Both the position numbers and the translations under genes were made by a program. The notes under the pieces are model-generated. The model had not been told where the DNA came from. It made no database searches and saw nothing but the letters and a program-made list of their open reading frames with translations. Of a stretch of DNA of 64,000 bases, positions 23,150 to 34,160 are shown piece by piece. This DNA is from Datnioides undecimradiatus. Taxonomy: Eukaryota > Chordata > Actinopteri > Lobotiformes > Datnioididae. The first letter of the stretch is position 1; the number at the start of each line of letters is the position of its first letter. The DNA lies in contig WARS01000043.1 in assembly GCA_008933995.1 (NCBI GenBank), positions 6,172,477 through 6,236,476 of the forward strand, given 5' to 3'.

Positions 23150-23410
23150 AAGATTTGAAAGATGATTTGAATATTTCTCTCTCCTTCCCCCGGTGTCACA
23201 TTTGATTTGACAGGCCTTAATGGCTGCCGACATTGGAAATTCACCAGCGCTGGAATTAATGTTGGAATGGAAATCTCCTCGGCTGCTTTGCTTTTCCCTT
23301 TTTTCGCCCGTCTTATAAAAAGGATCAAGAACTTTTGCCTTTTTAATACTTTCTTTTTGTGCCTTTGATATTTTGTTAAGCCTCAGCTGCAAATCTCTAC
23401 GACCAATAGG
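23150..23410. promoter_or_regulatory. Strong candidate conserved noncoding element
   Basis: This dense AT-rich block includes TTTGATTTGACAGG (23200), GGCCTTAATGGCTGCC, CTGGAATTAATGTTGG (23250) and TTTTAATACTTTC (23341), with no simple repeats. The 128-codon minus frame crossing it begins inside the neighbouring GT repeat and is not a gene by any feature I can see. Confidence 0.48.
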
Positions 23411-23421
23411 AGAAGAGGAAG

Positions 23422-23422
<1 letters not shown>

Positions 23423-23452
<30 letters not shown>
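23423..23452 (+). repeat. (GT)n microsatellite
   Basis: Fifteen GT units directly abut the candidate element upstream. Confidence 0.97.
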
Positions 23453-23628
23453 CACACGTGTCAGTCGTTCACACGTGCCGCCGGTTCATATTCATCCTCT
23501 CCACCTGTGGAGGAGCAGCCTCTTCCTCACCTCGCCTCCATTTCTAATCTGCTACACTTCATAATTAATGCAGCAGCTCTGTGGATCCACAGGTATCAGC
23601 CTGCAGCTACTGACCCAGCCTGCTGCAT

Positions 23629-23629
<1 letters not shown>

Positions 23630-23665
<36 letters not shown>
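23630..23665 (+). repeat. (CA)n microsatellite
   Basis: Eighteen uninterrupted CA units. Confidence 0.97.
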
Positions 23666-23667
<2 letters not shown>

Positions 23668-24380
23668 CAGTGGTGGACATGACATTTACACATTTACTGC
23701 TTCTTTACCTTTACACACACCCACGTTTCACAGCTTTAATCACCAGTTAATGATCGTTTTCCTGGCTTCTGTTCGTTAACCCTGAACATACAGAATATAA
23801 AGCTTGTTACTGGACAAATATAGTCTGACGGTTGTAAAGAAATGAAAAGTGCCTTCGTATCTCCGACAAAAAACATCATTTTAATATATTAATTAAAAAT
23901 TAAAAATATTAATCACAATAAACCTGAAGATTTCAAACAAACTGTAGCATCAATCAGAAGCAATGAGCTTCATTAGCTAGTTAGCTAGCTAGCAGCATGC
24001 TATGCCGGTCACCTCAGGCCGTGTGAACGCCCTGCAGTGGAGGACGATGGAGGAGAAGTGGAGCAGAGTCTGAGAACGACCCCGGGGCCCGGTGCGATGT
24101 TGAGGCGCTGCATCCCGCAGGCTCTCCGCCGGCTCCGCTGCCAGATTCATTTCACCGCGCTGCGCTAACGCTTCTCCGCCCGGGACGAGGACGTGCAGTC
24201 GGAGGAATCCTCCTTTAAGACACTGTTTTCCGTCTGCAGCTCGAACCAGAACTGGAACTCGACTCCCAGTGTCTTACACAGGTCTTTCCTGTGGTTTTGC
24301 ACGAGTAGATTTCCTTTGTGTGCAGATGAGGACGGGGGGGAGGAGGGGAGGCAGAGTGGTTTCAGAGCAGTAATCTGGTT
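23666..24380. other. Noncoding DNA
   Basis: The first bases (GCAGTGGTGGACATGAC) faintly resemble the end of a fish hAT-type MITE but diverge at once. A GCTAGC-rich patch lies at 23974-23998 (TTAGCTAGTTAGCTAGCTAGC). A GC-rich patch at 24080-24190 holds no open promoter-like structure that I can support. Confidence 0.45.
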
Positions 24381-24580
24381 TGGAAGTCACGGCTGGTCCA
24401 TACACTCCCAGTAAATTTCCTGCTGTAAATGGGGGCTAATGGGGGAAAGGTCTGTGTAATTCTCTCTCCATTAGCCGCTCCGCCTGGCCTAATTGCCCAG
24501 CCGAGCCTGAACAATTTTGTTAGACATAGCCGGGGTAATTATGGCTGCTTTGGCTAAAAATAACAGCCAGAATCCAGAGT
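24381..24580. promoter_or_regulatory. Strong candidate conserved noncoding element with SOX/homeodomain sites
   Basis: Words in order are GGGGGCTAATGGGGGAAAGG (24430), GTGTAATTCTCTC, CCATTAGCC, CCTAATTGCCC (24488), AACAATTTTGTT (24510-24521), GGGGTAATTATGG (24532) and GGCTAAAAATAACAGCC (24552). AACAATTTTGTT holds two SOX-type cores back to back in opposite orientation. Four TAAT cores in 110 bp is a high density. No frame codes for anything recognisable. It is among the best enhancer candidates in the window. Confidence 0.55.
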
Positions 24581-25289
24581 CAGGCGCGGCTCGCTCCTCT
24601 CTCTTTGTCTTCAGATCCACCCGTCGGCGGCTGCACACCGCGGGGACAGGCTGAGCTGTAAATAAAACCAATATGGAGGCCACGCTGTGTTGGAGGCGAT
24701 CCGCCGGGCTGGGGGAATCGAACCGGCGGCGGTTCGTTCCTCCACGGACACTTCTCTGCTGCCGGTGACGAGCTGAAGGACACTGACGAGGGATGAGAGA
24801 GAAGACTCTGCTTCGGCTGCCATCAAGCGGCAGGTTTCAGCCTCGGAGACACTGGATTGATCGAGTCCTGAGGAAACAAACTGATCAGCTGTGCAGCGCC
24901 AACGACACCGCAGGTTCACACTTCTGCACCCGGGGGTTCAAAGGGTCCGCCCTGAGTCCAAAACCCTCCATAACTCATCCACCTCCATCGCCCATCGGCT
25001 GTTGCTTCCGGGTGACTTCCTGCTCTTTGCGTTGATCCAGTTCAGGATCGACTCATTCTCACTGATCTGCGCTGATCTGAGCGCAGGTGCAGATGTTTGT
25101 GACGTGGCTGCTGAGGAGAAGCTTTGCTGCATCGTCAGTGTTTGCAGGTTCATCCTCTGAGGAGCTGGAAAATGATTAATCTGAGGTTGTCACTGGATGC
25201 TTCGCGGCGCTCTGCTGACGGGACGCTTCAGGAAGCGCCGCCGTCACCGCCGGGAAACTGAGCTCTTTCAAATGAAGATCCGTGTTTTA
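24581..25289. other. Unremarkable noncoding DNA
   Basis: GC-rich, with several overlapping short frames. A chance box-B-like word at 24710-24727 on the minus strand has no tRNA around it. Confidence 0.5.
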
Positions 25290-25329
25290 ATCTTCCTTCC
25301 CTCCTTCCCTCCTTCCCTCCCTCCTTCCA
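25290..25329 (+). repeat. (CCTT/CCCT)n pyrimidine repeat
   Basis: Tandem CTTCC/CCTCC units form a 40-bp pure pyrimidine strand. Confidence 0.9.
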
Positions 25330-25339
25330 GACAGATTTA

Positions 25340-25490
25340 CCTCCCGCTCCGTCAGCCGCGGCCTCCACATTTATCCCAGCAGCCCTTTCTGCTGGCCTGG
25401 CACTTGTGTTTATGTAGTGCTGTGATTGTTGATTTATATTTTGACAGCATGCATCTGCGTATTTTGCTGATGTGTGTTTTTTATTTGGGT
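25340..25490. promoter_or_regulatory. Candidate conserved noncoding element
   Basis: TTTATCCCAGCAGCCCTTTC, GTGATTGTTGATTTATATTT and GACAGCATGCATCTGCG follow in a repeat-free run between two microsatellites. Regulatory function is inferred. Confidence 0.4.
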
Positions 25491-25510
25491 GTACGTGCAG
25501 ACGGCTGCTT

Positions 25511-25562
25511 GTATGTGTGTGTGTGTTTCTCCGCCGGCGTGTGTGTGTGTGTGTGTGTGTGT
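25511..25562 (+). repeat. Compound (GT)n microsatellite
   Basis: Two GT tracts (25511-25526 and 25538-25562) are separated by TTCTCCGCCGGC. Confidence 0.93.
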
Positions 25563-25900
25563 TGCTAACAGAAGCTATTGACTTGTTGTAAAGCCGCGGT
25601 CCTTGAGAGTATTTATGAGCGGGGAAGCGGAGCAGCTCGGTGGCATTTTCCCGTCGCTGAAGCAGAACGACTCTCTCGACTCTCCCTCTCTCTCGCCGCT
25701 CTGACAGCCTCTGCTGAGCGAAGAGACACGTTTCCCAGAGTTCATAGCATTTCCCTCTCTCTCCCTATCCATCCACAGCTATCTGACGAATCCATATGGA
25801 AGCTTATTGATGACAAAAGTATTGAGCGAGCGCCAAGACGAGCTGTAATCGATCTGAAAGTGAAGCTTCGGTTTGTGCATCGGCTGCGAAAAGCAAACAA
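25563..25900 (+). promoter_or_regulatory. Candidate conserved element with exon-like core
   Basis: The block is unrepetitive and ends in a striking arrangement. A 30-base pyrimidine-rich run reaches CCATCCACAG at 25778, the form of a splice acceptor. An open 81-bp stretch (25779-25859, exactly 27 codons, phase 0 at both ends) then reads LSDESIWKLIDDKSIERA and onward. It ends at CTGAAA/GTGAAG, a weak donor. I do not recognise the peptide. A small exon or a conserved noncoding element are both possible; I lean to noncoding because no neighbouring exon is visible. Confidence 0.38.
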
Positions 25901-27026
25901 ACATTCAGACCCGATCAGAGTCTCAGAGAAGTGATGTTGTTGTTGTTGTTGTTTTTATTTATCTCACGTCTTAAAGGAAGTGCTGTCACACGCGTTCCAG
26001 CAGGTTTCACTCTCATGTTTTTAAGAGTTTTGGTTGGTTTGTGTTTAAAAATCAGATGAAAGTTCAAATAGCAACGTATGCAGGGCAGCGTGCACAGGAA
26101 ACAGGTTGCACAGTAGGAATACTGCACCTGATACGCTGGCTGTCGTCATGGTAACCATGGTAAACACTTAAACTGCCAGGTTTGGTTTACGAGCAGACCG
26201 AGGTGTGTGGGACAGGTTTGAACAGGCTGACTTTAGCTCTGTGTGGAAAATAAACTGTGTCACTCGTTTGTTTGTTTGTTTGTTTGTTTGTTTTGGCGTC
26301 TGTGCCACTCGTTTCCAAGCCGTGACATGTGACTGCAGACTGAGGAACCGAGGCCTCCAACAGAAAAGAAATATTAGGATTTTAAGGAAAACGAGACGAT
26401 CGCAGGATTTGATCTTCAGCTCAGCGGCCGATTGGTTGACGATCGATGACATCACGCACGATGCAAAACAAAAGCATCAGCTGAGAAAAGAGGGAAGCGT
26501 CGTCGCTGCGCCGCAGGTTCAGGTGTTGACAGAATCAGGATGGAAACTGTAAATCAACACGATCGTCTGAAGCGACCCGCCTGTTTCCGTCCAGACTAAA
26601 CCAAACAGCCGTGTTTCCTCTGCTCCTGCTGCGGCGTGGCGCTCGCCGAGCCGCCGTACGTCTCTCTGACAGATCCAGACATGACCTGCAACAGATGCAC
26701 GGCTTAATTCCCTCTGCAGAGTCTAATGGAGACAAATGGACGAGCCGGCGAGCGACAGAAGGTGTCGCACATCTATATTCATCTCAATCTCCTCAAATTT
26801 GTGTCTTCATAGCGTTTGAGTGAGCGGGCGGGGGGGCAGGTACCTGCTGCTGTGGGTCTCACCACGCTGTCTGACCTCTGACCCGTTTGGATCTGCTGTA
26901 TTCCTTTAATCCTGCACATAACTCACACCTGGGCTGAGCTTTTCAGCCTCTTTTAGCTCCTGTTCTTGGTCTGGCAGCAGCTTCCTGTCCTGTTTCAGCT
27001 CCTCTCACCAAACGGACTCTGATCTC
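25901..27026. other. Noncoding DNA with GTT and GTTT repeats and an X-box-like site
   Basis: A (GTT)n tract lies at 25932-25952. GTAACCATGGTAAA (26151-26164), overlapped by GTCGTCATGGTAAC (26142-26155), gives an RFX-like double site. A (GTTT)n tract occupies about 26264-26295. No gene is recognised. Confidence 0.55.
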
Positions 27027-27099
27027 TGAGCTGCTGCTGAGCTGCTGCTGTCTGCTGCTGAGCTGCTGCTGTCTGCTGCTGAGCTGCTGCTGAGCTGCA
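27027..27099 (+). repeat. CTG-rich minisatellite, 10/21-bp units
   Basis: GAGCTGCTGCT and TGTCTGCTGCT units alternate, giving a 21-bp higher period for two copies. The minus strand encodes short Gln/Ser repeats only because of this periodicity. Confidence 0.92.
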
Positions 27100-27386
27100 G
27101 ACAGCAGCCACACACTGTGGAGCATTCAGCTGCTGGAGACCAGGGCTGTTCTCAGACTGAGGGAGACCAGAGGAGGCTGAAAACTGGACTCTGGTGGACT
27201 CTGATACGACTCCAGCGGGGTGTGTCTGCACATATTTTATTATTATTATAAAAAACAGTGGATTCTATAAATAAACGTAAAGTAACTGTTCTGTGTCATG
27301 AACGATCTGAGCGCGCTCACATCAGGGCTGCATCAGAGACGCCCGGCAGCAGCTGCAGGAGCTGAGGCCTGCGCAGACTCAGATGC
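27100..27386. other. Unremarkable noncoding DNA
   Basis: Contains a short TTATTATTATTA tract near 27236-27250 and nothing else recognised. Confidence 0.5.
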
Positions 27387-27420
27387 ACCATGTTGCCAAA
27401 AGTATGTGGACACCGAATCT
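27387..27420 (+). mobile_element. Possible Tc1-like or MITE terminal fragment
   Basis: CACCATGTTGCCAAAAGTATGTGGACACC resembles the end sequence GGCCAAAAGTATGTGGACACC that I remember from abundant nonautonomous DNA transposons of fish. The similarity stops after the ACACC, no second end is seen nearby and no transposase remains. Confidence 0.35.
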
Positions 27421-27479
27421 CCACCGAAACCTGGAGCTGTTGACCGTGCAGCTCCACTGTGATGTGCTGCTGTAGATGT

Positions 27480-27515
27480 CTTATTATTATTATTATTATT
27501 ATTGTTATTATTAGA
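27480..27515 (+). repeat. (TTA)n microsatellite
   Basis: TTA repeats about 11 times with one GTT interruption. Confidence 0.95.
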
Positions 27516-27589
27516 GTGCATGTTACATACCTCTGTTCCATAAAACTTCATCCATTTAAACATGTTTTATAGCATGTTGACATTTGACC

Positions 27590-27890
27590 CCTCCCTCCTC
27601 CCGTCCACCCAGGTCTTTCTGAATCAGCCTCTCGTGTTGATTGGTGCGTGGGAGCTGAGCAGCTAATTGCTTCAGCCGCTCTTAACGACACCGGCTGCAC
27701 TTTTGCCTTTGAATCCTAAATGAGGACTGGCTCACACACACACACACACACACATGCACACACAAACAACAATAAAAAGATATTTAACAGTAATTGTCTG
27801 GCAGCAACAAAGACGGTGACATTTCAGAGCGCGGCGTCGTCGCTAATTGAGCGCCGTCGTACCTGAAGATTTATGGAGGAGCTGAACAGT
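27590..27890. promoter_or_regulatory. Candidate conserved noncoding element, split by CA repeat
   Basis: The left part has GTGTTGATTGGTGCGTGGG and CAGCTAATTGCTTCAGCC (27660). The right part has AAAGATATTTAACAGTAATTG (27776) and CGCTAATTGAGCGCCG (27841). A CA repeat (27733-27764) separates them. TAATTG cores on both sides suggest one element invaded by microsatellite growth. Confidence 0.42.
27733..27764 (+). repeat. (CA)n microsatellite
   Basis: Eleven CA units followed by TGCACACACA. Confidence 0.93.
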
Positions 27891-27948
27891 GAGTGTCCTC
27901 TGCTCTGCAAGGACACTCACTGCTGCTGGAGAGAAGAAAGAGGAGGCT

Positions 27949-27949
<1 letters not shown>

Positions 27950-27989
<40 letters not shown>
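27950..27989 (+). repeat. (CA)n microsatellite
   Basis: Twenty uninterrupted CA units. Confidence 0.97.
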
Positions 27990-27992
<3 letters not shown>

Positions 27993-28702
27993 GAGTTTTT
28001 CATCTGCTGGTAAATACAGTTGCAGGAAATGAGCTTCAACAATGCTCCACGGCCGCTCGTCTAAACCGGACTCATTTAAAACGAAGCACAAACAGGCTTT
28101 TCAGCAGACATGGAGGCTAAAACACACTCCTGCGTTTCCCTCCGCCTCAGAAAGCAACAGGTCACAGCTCTGCTCCTCTCTGCCTCCGTCGTCTCTTCAT
28201 TATTTACACTCCAAAGACGCCGTGAGAGAAGCCGGCCCGACCTCTGCTCAGAAACAGTGAGGTCGAATGTGTCTGAACGGCTGCAATTCTCCGCAAATGT
28301 GCCCGGGTTTGAAGGTGGAGAGCGTGCGTGGAGGTGGATAAACATTAGCTTAAAGGAGTCTGCGGCGAGGAGGCTGTTTGAGATGCAGCTCCTCTCGGCC
28401 TGCCCGACAGATGGGTCACATCCAGTGTCATTTAAACAGTGTTTAACAGGTTGGGTTCCTGAGCTTTCTGCAAACTCCAGCCGCGTGTTTTCGGCTGAGC
28501 GGGGGCTTTGCAGACGGGCGATAGCAGCTGCAGCTCATAATCCAGCTGGCGGCGGCGTCCTCCTCAAAGCTCAGCGCAAAGTGCATCAATCTGATGAAGA
28601 TATTATCTGGAAAAAGACCAAAAAGCTTAAAAAGCCTGAATTAAAGGCCAGAGCAGCAGGTAACAGGTCGACTCCAGGAAATGCTCAGCAGCTGCTTTGT
28701 TT
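27990..28702. other. Noncoding DNA with the longest open frame of the window
   Basis: A 201-codon plus-strand frame runs 28110-28715. Its translation is compositionally ordinary, has no recognisable domain, and is overlapped by minus-strand frames. Random occurrence in 64 kb of moderate GC is plausible, so I do not call a gene. Confidence 0.5.
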
Positions 28703-28946
28703 GTTAGCAAGTTAGCATGCTAGCTCTTTTACCGCTGATCCTGCTTCATCTCAGTTGATTTAAATCCTGGTGTTGCTGGTGCAAAATAACCACATGGAGG
28801 TGTTGCCAACATGGCTGCCAAGTGGTGACTGTTGCTAGCAAATTAGCATGCATGCTAGCTCCTTTAATGCTAATCGTGCCTCGTTTCTGTTGATTTAAAC
28901 AGGATCCTGGTGTTGCCAACATGCTTGCCAAGCGGTGGCGCTTGCT
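28703..28946 (+). repeat. Diverged tandem duplication, about 110-134 bp units
   Basis: Copy one (28703-28836) and copy two (28837-28946) share, in the same order, AGCAAGTTAGCATG/AGCAAATTAGCATG, GCTAGCTC, CTGATCCTGC/CTAATCGTGC, GTTGATTTAAA, ATCCTGGTGTTGC and GCCAAGTGGTG/GCCAAGCGGTG. Copy one carries about 24 extra bases before the GTTGCCAACATG segment. The divergence suggests an old duplication. Confidence 0.75.
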
Positions 28947-31382
28947 ATTATTGGTTGCCACGACCTCGGCCGTGAGGCTTCAGTGTTGCCGCCGTCAAAG
29001 TTCCTCGTTTATTGCATTTACATTTAAAGACAAATGGAACAAATGAATGAGAGTAAATCAGGCGGCGGCGCCTCAGCAGCCGGCAGTTAAACAGAACTTC
29101 CTGTGGACTCAGCTGGGAATCATAACGTTCCAGTGAATTACAGAAATGTCCTTTCGCAGGTTTTATGGCCTCCTGCTTTTACTGCCGCTGCTGCGGCCCC
29201 CGCAGGAACTGTTTGGAGAAATTCAACCGCTGCAGCTCGAAGGCGCCAACGCCGCAGAGACGGCGTGAAGTTTCCCGCTCCCGTGTCCTGGTTCGGCCCG
29301 ATGTGCAGAAACAAGTTTCAAATGTTCGTCTGGAAATATCTCAAGGCCCAGTTTCCCAAAACCTTCAAGGACAAACCTGCAGAATTTAAATCCCATCTGT
29401 GGCGTCGTGTTCACAGAGCGCAGGAGCTTCACCGCACAGCTGCAGCTGAAGCTCAGCGCGGTCAGGGTGGGTTTCAAATGAAGCTGTCGATAAGACATAA
29501 AAACAAAGAAACAAAGAAAAAACTGAAACTGAGACCAGGAAACCTGATCAGCTGCTTCCTTAATTCTCTTCCTGAAACACCTGCTCATCGTTTCCTGGTT
29601 TTAGTTTACGTTTTTCGACCTTTTTGCTGCTTTTATTTGATTTTTTCTTGATTTTCAGTTTATTTTTTGTTTATTTCTCTCTAAAACAGTTTTGTTTGAT
29701 GGTGAATCTCTTTGTGACGAGACTCTATTAAAAATAGAATTATTATCATTAGCATCTACAGATTTAATAACATGAAAACTGCTGTGCTGCTCTTTATGCC
29801 ACATTTGTCTTTTGATAGACTCTGAACTCGTTAAATAGATAAAATTCACATGTGCATATGAAAAGTGATGTTCTGTGTTTACATGCAGATCATTGTTTGC
29901 ACAGCTGAATCCGCCGTACTTCCTGCTTCCTTCCACTCTTCCTGTCTTCTGATTCCTTGTTGGGTGTGGTCTGCAGTTTGCAGTGAGCGCTGATGCTTCT
30001 GGTGCACGAGTTCATTTCTCCGTCGGTTCTTCTTTCAGATCGTTTTAAAACTTATAACCAAGTGTTTCTGCAGAGTTGCTGCAGCCAATCAGAGCCTGTG
30101 AACTGATCGACTGCTGGAGGCTGACTCCAACATGTTACGTCAATAACGAATCTTCAAGCCGAAGCTACCTCGAGGCTAAAACGAAGTCTTATCGATGATC
30201 ATGTTGATGATGTCATCATCATTAGGCATCGATCAGCTGCGTTATTAGCTTCATGCACGGGTCCTGACCGACGCTGCTGCCTGATTGGCTGGTTGTTACC
30301 CCTCCCTCCTTCCTCGCAGTACTTGGCTTTCATTAAGCTGCCATTGATCTGCAGGACCATGATGGAGCAGCGCTGCAACAGGTGATGACTCCTCACACCT
30401 CCTCCACCCTCTGTGACGGAGGAGGTGGAGCAGGAATAAGTCAGTTTATGACTGTGAAGAGTCGCAGGAGGAAGAAAGAAAGAACGTCTAAGAGGACGAA
30501 TGGTGAGTAGAAGAGACGGAGTGGAAATGGAAGAGGAGAGCGCCAAGGACGAGAAACACGTTTATTTATTCATCACTTAGTGACAAAGTGCTTCACAGTT
30601 TAAAGGCAAAAGCACAGAAACAGAAACAGATGGCTGAGTCACCGCCGGTTCTGAGAAATAAAATAAAAATGATCATTTTAATGAACAAATGCAAAGAAAT
30701 ATTGTTATATAGTTGGAGGTGAACGTTTATAAATGAGCGTTTAATGAGCGCTTTATTAGAAAAAACCCCCAAGTTTCAGAGGAAACGCTGAGAGGAGCCA
30801 CGTCACAGGCTCTCCGGCTGGAAAGAAGCAGGAAACTTTGAGGAAAAGCAAAGAAAGTTTGAAAAATGTGACCTGAAAACCTGAAAATCCTCCCGATGCT
30901 GACAGAACATTTCCCAGAACATTATTAGCTTCAGTTATTCATTTAGTTTGGATTTTATTTGTCAGGATCACTTTGGAAATGAACGACTCTTTGTGCAAAC
31001 ATTCAGTTTTACATTATGTAAAGATGCAGGTGTGCAGGGTAAAGTCGGGTTACAGGTGCTACAGGTGCTACAGGCCGACCCTGCAGCTGACGGTGCTGCT
31101 CCTGCAAACAGGCTCCAAACACGGATCCTGGTGATGATCACGCAACATAACGCAGAGTACTGGCTCACGACCGTCACTGCTGCACCGCTGCATGGTCATG
31201 ACTGCGCCGTGGTGCGTTCAGGGACAAGGAGAACCAACCGTGATGCACTTTGCTTTAGAGACTCTGTTGTCTCAACTCAAACCATCGTTTCTGTCGTATC
31301 TGATCAATAAATCACATGAAAACACAGATGATTTCTTTATTCTGCTCATGAACAACATGAAGGTGTTGAGCGACAGCGACAG
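28947..31382. other. Long plain noncoding interval
   Basis: A 182-codon plus frame at 29103-29651 reads rich in Lys/Arg with no domain I recognise. An overlapping 121-codon frame on the minus strand argues against it. No other feature is seen apart from short A/T runs. Confidence 0.5.
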
Positions 31383-31428
31383 GCTTCAGTTCAGGCCTGA
31401 TTCCAGCTTCAGTTCAGGCCTGATTCCA
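31383..31428 (+). repeat. Exact 23-bp tandem duplication
   Basis: GCTTCAGTTCAGGCCTGATT plus CCA occurs twice in a row without change, so the duplication is recent. Confidence 0.95.
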
Positions 31429-33589
31429 GCTTCCTGCTGTGGCTCCACCTGCCAGAAGCCCAGATTCAGTGCGCCATTGCTCGCCCGCCACGTCTCCTTC
31501 ACTTCTTTCCTTCCTTGCCTCCTAGTTTTCTTAGCTTCTCCTTCGTGTTTTTGCTTGCACCCCTCCACCTGCGTCTGTTTCCCTTCACCTCGCCTCCTCC
31601 TCTCCTTTCCTCATCTGTTCAGTTTAATCCTCCCTTCACGTCTCCTACATCTGAACTTCTTCCCTTCCTTCCTTTTCCTCTCTCTCCTGTCTCAAAGATG
31701 AAATCGCCTCCATTTCTATTCCACTGCTCCTTTGTTCCCTCCTCTTCTCTCCATCCTCCTCTCCTCAGTTGTACCTTTCACACCTCCCGGCACCCTGACT
31801 GGTGCCTGTCTCCTTCCTTCACACTCTTCATCTTCTCCTCCTCCTCCTCCTCCTCCTCCTCCTCCGCTGTCTGGTTTGAAGCCCCAGAGACCCCGCCGCT
31901 CCCACGGGGACATCTTGAATGAATATTAAAGGCGAGTCTCTGCGGGTCAGGCTGGACAGGTCCGGCTGCAGGTTCAGGTTTTGGAGTCTGGCTGCTGTCG
32001 CGTCTGCAGCTTCGTGACGATCACGAGCGACATTAAACAACCGAGCAACAAATGGAGCCGCGAGACAAAAATATAATAACAGCTATTTTCACTGTCGGCA
32101 GTTTTCCCATGTGTGGTTTAAACGCAGCAGCAGCGGCGGCTTCATCATCTGTGTTTTTCCATCTCGGCTTTGGTTTTTATCCAAAATGTGCAGTTCACTG
32201 CTTCTCAGTTACACTTTTCATAGCTCGGGTTATTTATACGATGCAAAATGAAAGTGCACAGCCAGCGAATGAAGAGCGGCTGAAAGATAAACACATGAAG
32301 GCATTAACGTCGCCCAGGTGTCAGGTTGTCGTCATCAGAGTTAGTATCATATCATTTTCCTTCATGACGAACACTCAGAGGCCACATTTAAAGCAAACTG
32401 CAGCTCAGTCTGCTTCGAACCAGTCGCTCTGCGCAGTGACACACCTGAAAGACGCGTCAAGTGACCTCACTGAGTCTCATTCATGCTAGACCTCCTCCAG
32501 TCTGGCTGCTCCTGACCCGACACACCTCACGTTTGCTCCGTGCAACATGTGCATCTGCAAGTTTTCACACAAACACTTCAACACAGACATCACAGGACAC
32601 AGAATACTAACTCACAGCTGCTTCTGCTGCAGCTGCTGCATCCTCATTAAGGTGCCAAGGTGCGTTCAGGGACAGCAGGAACATTGTAGACAGCAGTTGT
32701 TTTAAAGGAGGTCAAATAATGGTTCTTACAGTAAGTAAGTTCTTACAGTAGCCAGCATGAATGCAACAACCGACAGCTTCTACTTGAGTCACAGTGTAAC
32801 ACCGAAACTGGTCAAGCTCACCACAAACACAATGTGACATGCTGACACAGAACAGGCTGAAGCGTTGTTGTTGTTGTTGAAGCCAGTATTTCAATTCAGC
32901 ACGTCTGTAATCTCAATCAGAGTAAAGTAATTAGATTATATATTTATCTTTTAAGTAACTTTATCCTTAAGAGTTCTGTGTTTGCAGATCTACCTTCACT
33001 TCAAATCAACCGTCTGTCTGCACAGAGCAGCTTCTTGCTTCAAGTCAGGTGACCCACGCTCACGGCTGTACCTGAACGCATCCTGTGCAGACGCAGGTAA
33101 ACGGCTGCGGCTTTGCTTTCACTCTGCAGCCTGTGGAGACTTTGTGTCGTACAGGGTTCATTAGCTTTGCAGAGACGTTCAGATTAAAGTGAATTTAAAC
33201 ATTTTACTGATGCACCACTGACCAAACTTTACAGGATTTCAGGCGTCACAAAACACAAAACTGCTGCTTGTATTGAGCAAAAACAACAAAAATGCAGTGT
33301 ACAACAGCATCCTACAGTGTTTCCAGCGAAGTTATACGACATAACGCTCGCCTCGACGTCCCGTGCTTCACATTTTGCATCTTGGCTCCAACTCGTCCTG
33401 AATGATTCTGCCCGTTTCTGCAGAAACGAGGATCCGATCGATCAAACGCTGAAGAGAAACAAGCTGCGGTGGCGTCGCCTCTTTGAACACAGAGATCAGA
33501 TTAAAAGTTAATCTGTTCTGTCACGAGACAAACGCATAGGCCCAAACTTCGGCGCCGCTCTTAAAGTGACGGCGCGCCGTTGTATTCTG
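31429..33589. other. Noncoding DNA with pyrimidine-rich stretch
   Basis: 31495-31830 is strongly pyrimidine-rich on the plus strand, explaining Ser/Leu/Phe/Pro-rich open frames of up to 169 codons. A (CCT)n tract follows at 31834-31865. The rest, including the 145-codon frame at 32052-32489, has no recognised feature. Confidence 0.55.
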
Positions 33590-34160
33590 CTCCACATTCA
33601 CAGCCCAGTGTTCTTCTGATAATGATGAATCCAATTTAGTTGCTATTTGGTGTCGGAGTTATCTCGGCTTCGTTTGACTCCGCAGCTGTTTTTTTCCCAC
33701 TTTAATGAAAAAGTGAAAATGAAGGCGACTGATTGAAGGGCAAACACAGACCTTCAAAAGTCAACAGTCGGGCGGGAGACAAAGGAACCAGAGAGCAGGC
33801 GTAATTAGGAGAAGCCATCAGTCACTGGTCCAAACAGGAGCGCTCAGAAGCTGAGATCCCATCTGGTTCCTGACGCGCGCTGAGCTTCAAACTCTCACCC
33901 TCAGCGGTTCTGGAGACTAAAAAAACAAAAATCCAATTCGGACGATAACATAATCCAATTGATATGTGATGATTTGATGTTCTTTGGACAGCCGGCCTAA
34001 TGAGAAGGCTTTTCCACTCTGAATAGAGCAGAAGACTGAATAGAAAATGAGATCCCCCCCCTCCGCTGCAGGAGCCATCCCCTCTGGGGCTGCCGAGAAG
34101 CCCCCGCCCGCCGGCTGAAGATAACATTGAAGTCACCAAAGATTAGAGAGGGCTCGGCTC
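33590..34160. promoter_or_regulatory. Strong candidate conserved noncoding element
   Basis: Words include GATAATGATGAATCCAATTT (33619), GGCGTAATTAGGAG (33798), AACATAATCCAATTGATATG (33948), GGCCTAATGAGAAGG (33994) and AAGATAACATTGAAGTCACC (34118). The block spans over 500 bp with no simple repeat except a short C run at 34054. No coding frame is convincing. Regulatory function is inferred from motif density and composition. Confidence 0.48.

Noticed and set aside
23665-23720. hAT-type MITE end (CAGTGGTGG...)
   Set aside because: Similarity covers only about ten bases before diverging.
24705-24735. Minus-strand box B (GGTTCGATTCC) as a tRNA or SINE
   Set aside because: No box A, acceptor stem or SINE body lies upstream.
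28110-28715. Longest open frame (201 codons, plus strand) as a gene
   Set aside because: No domain, signal or splice context is recognisable and opposite-strand frames overlap it; chance is sufficient.
29103-29651. 182-codon Lys/Arg-rich frame as a gene
   Set aside because: No known family features; an overlapping minus frame of 121 codons shows that the region is simply stop-poor.
31192-31922. Frames of 169 and 135 codons
   Set aside because: They translate a pyrimidine-rich simple region and a CCT repeat.
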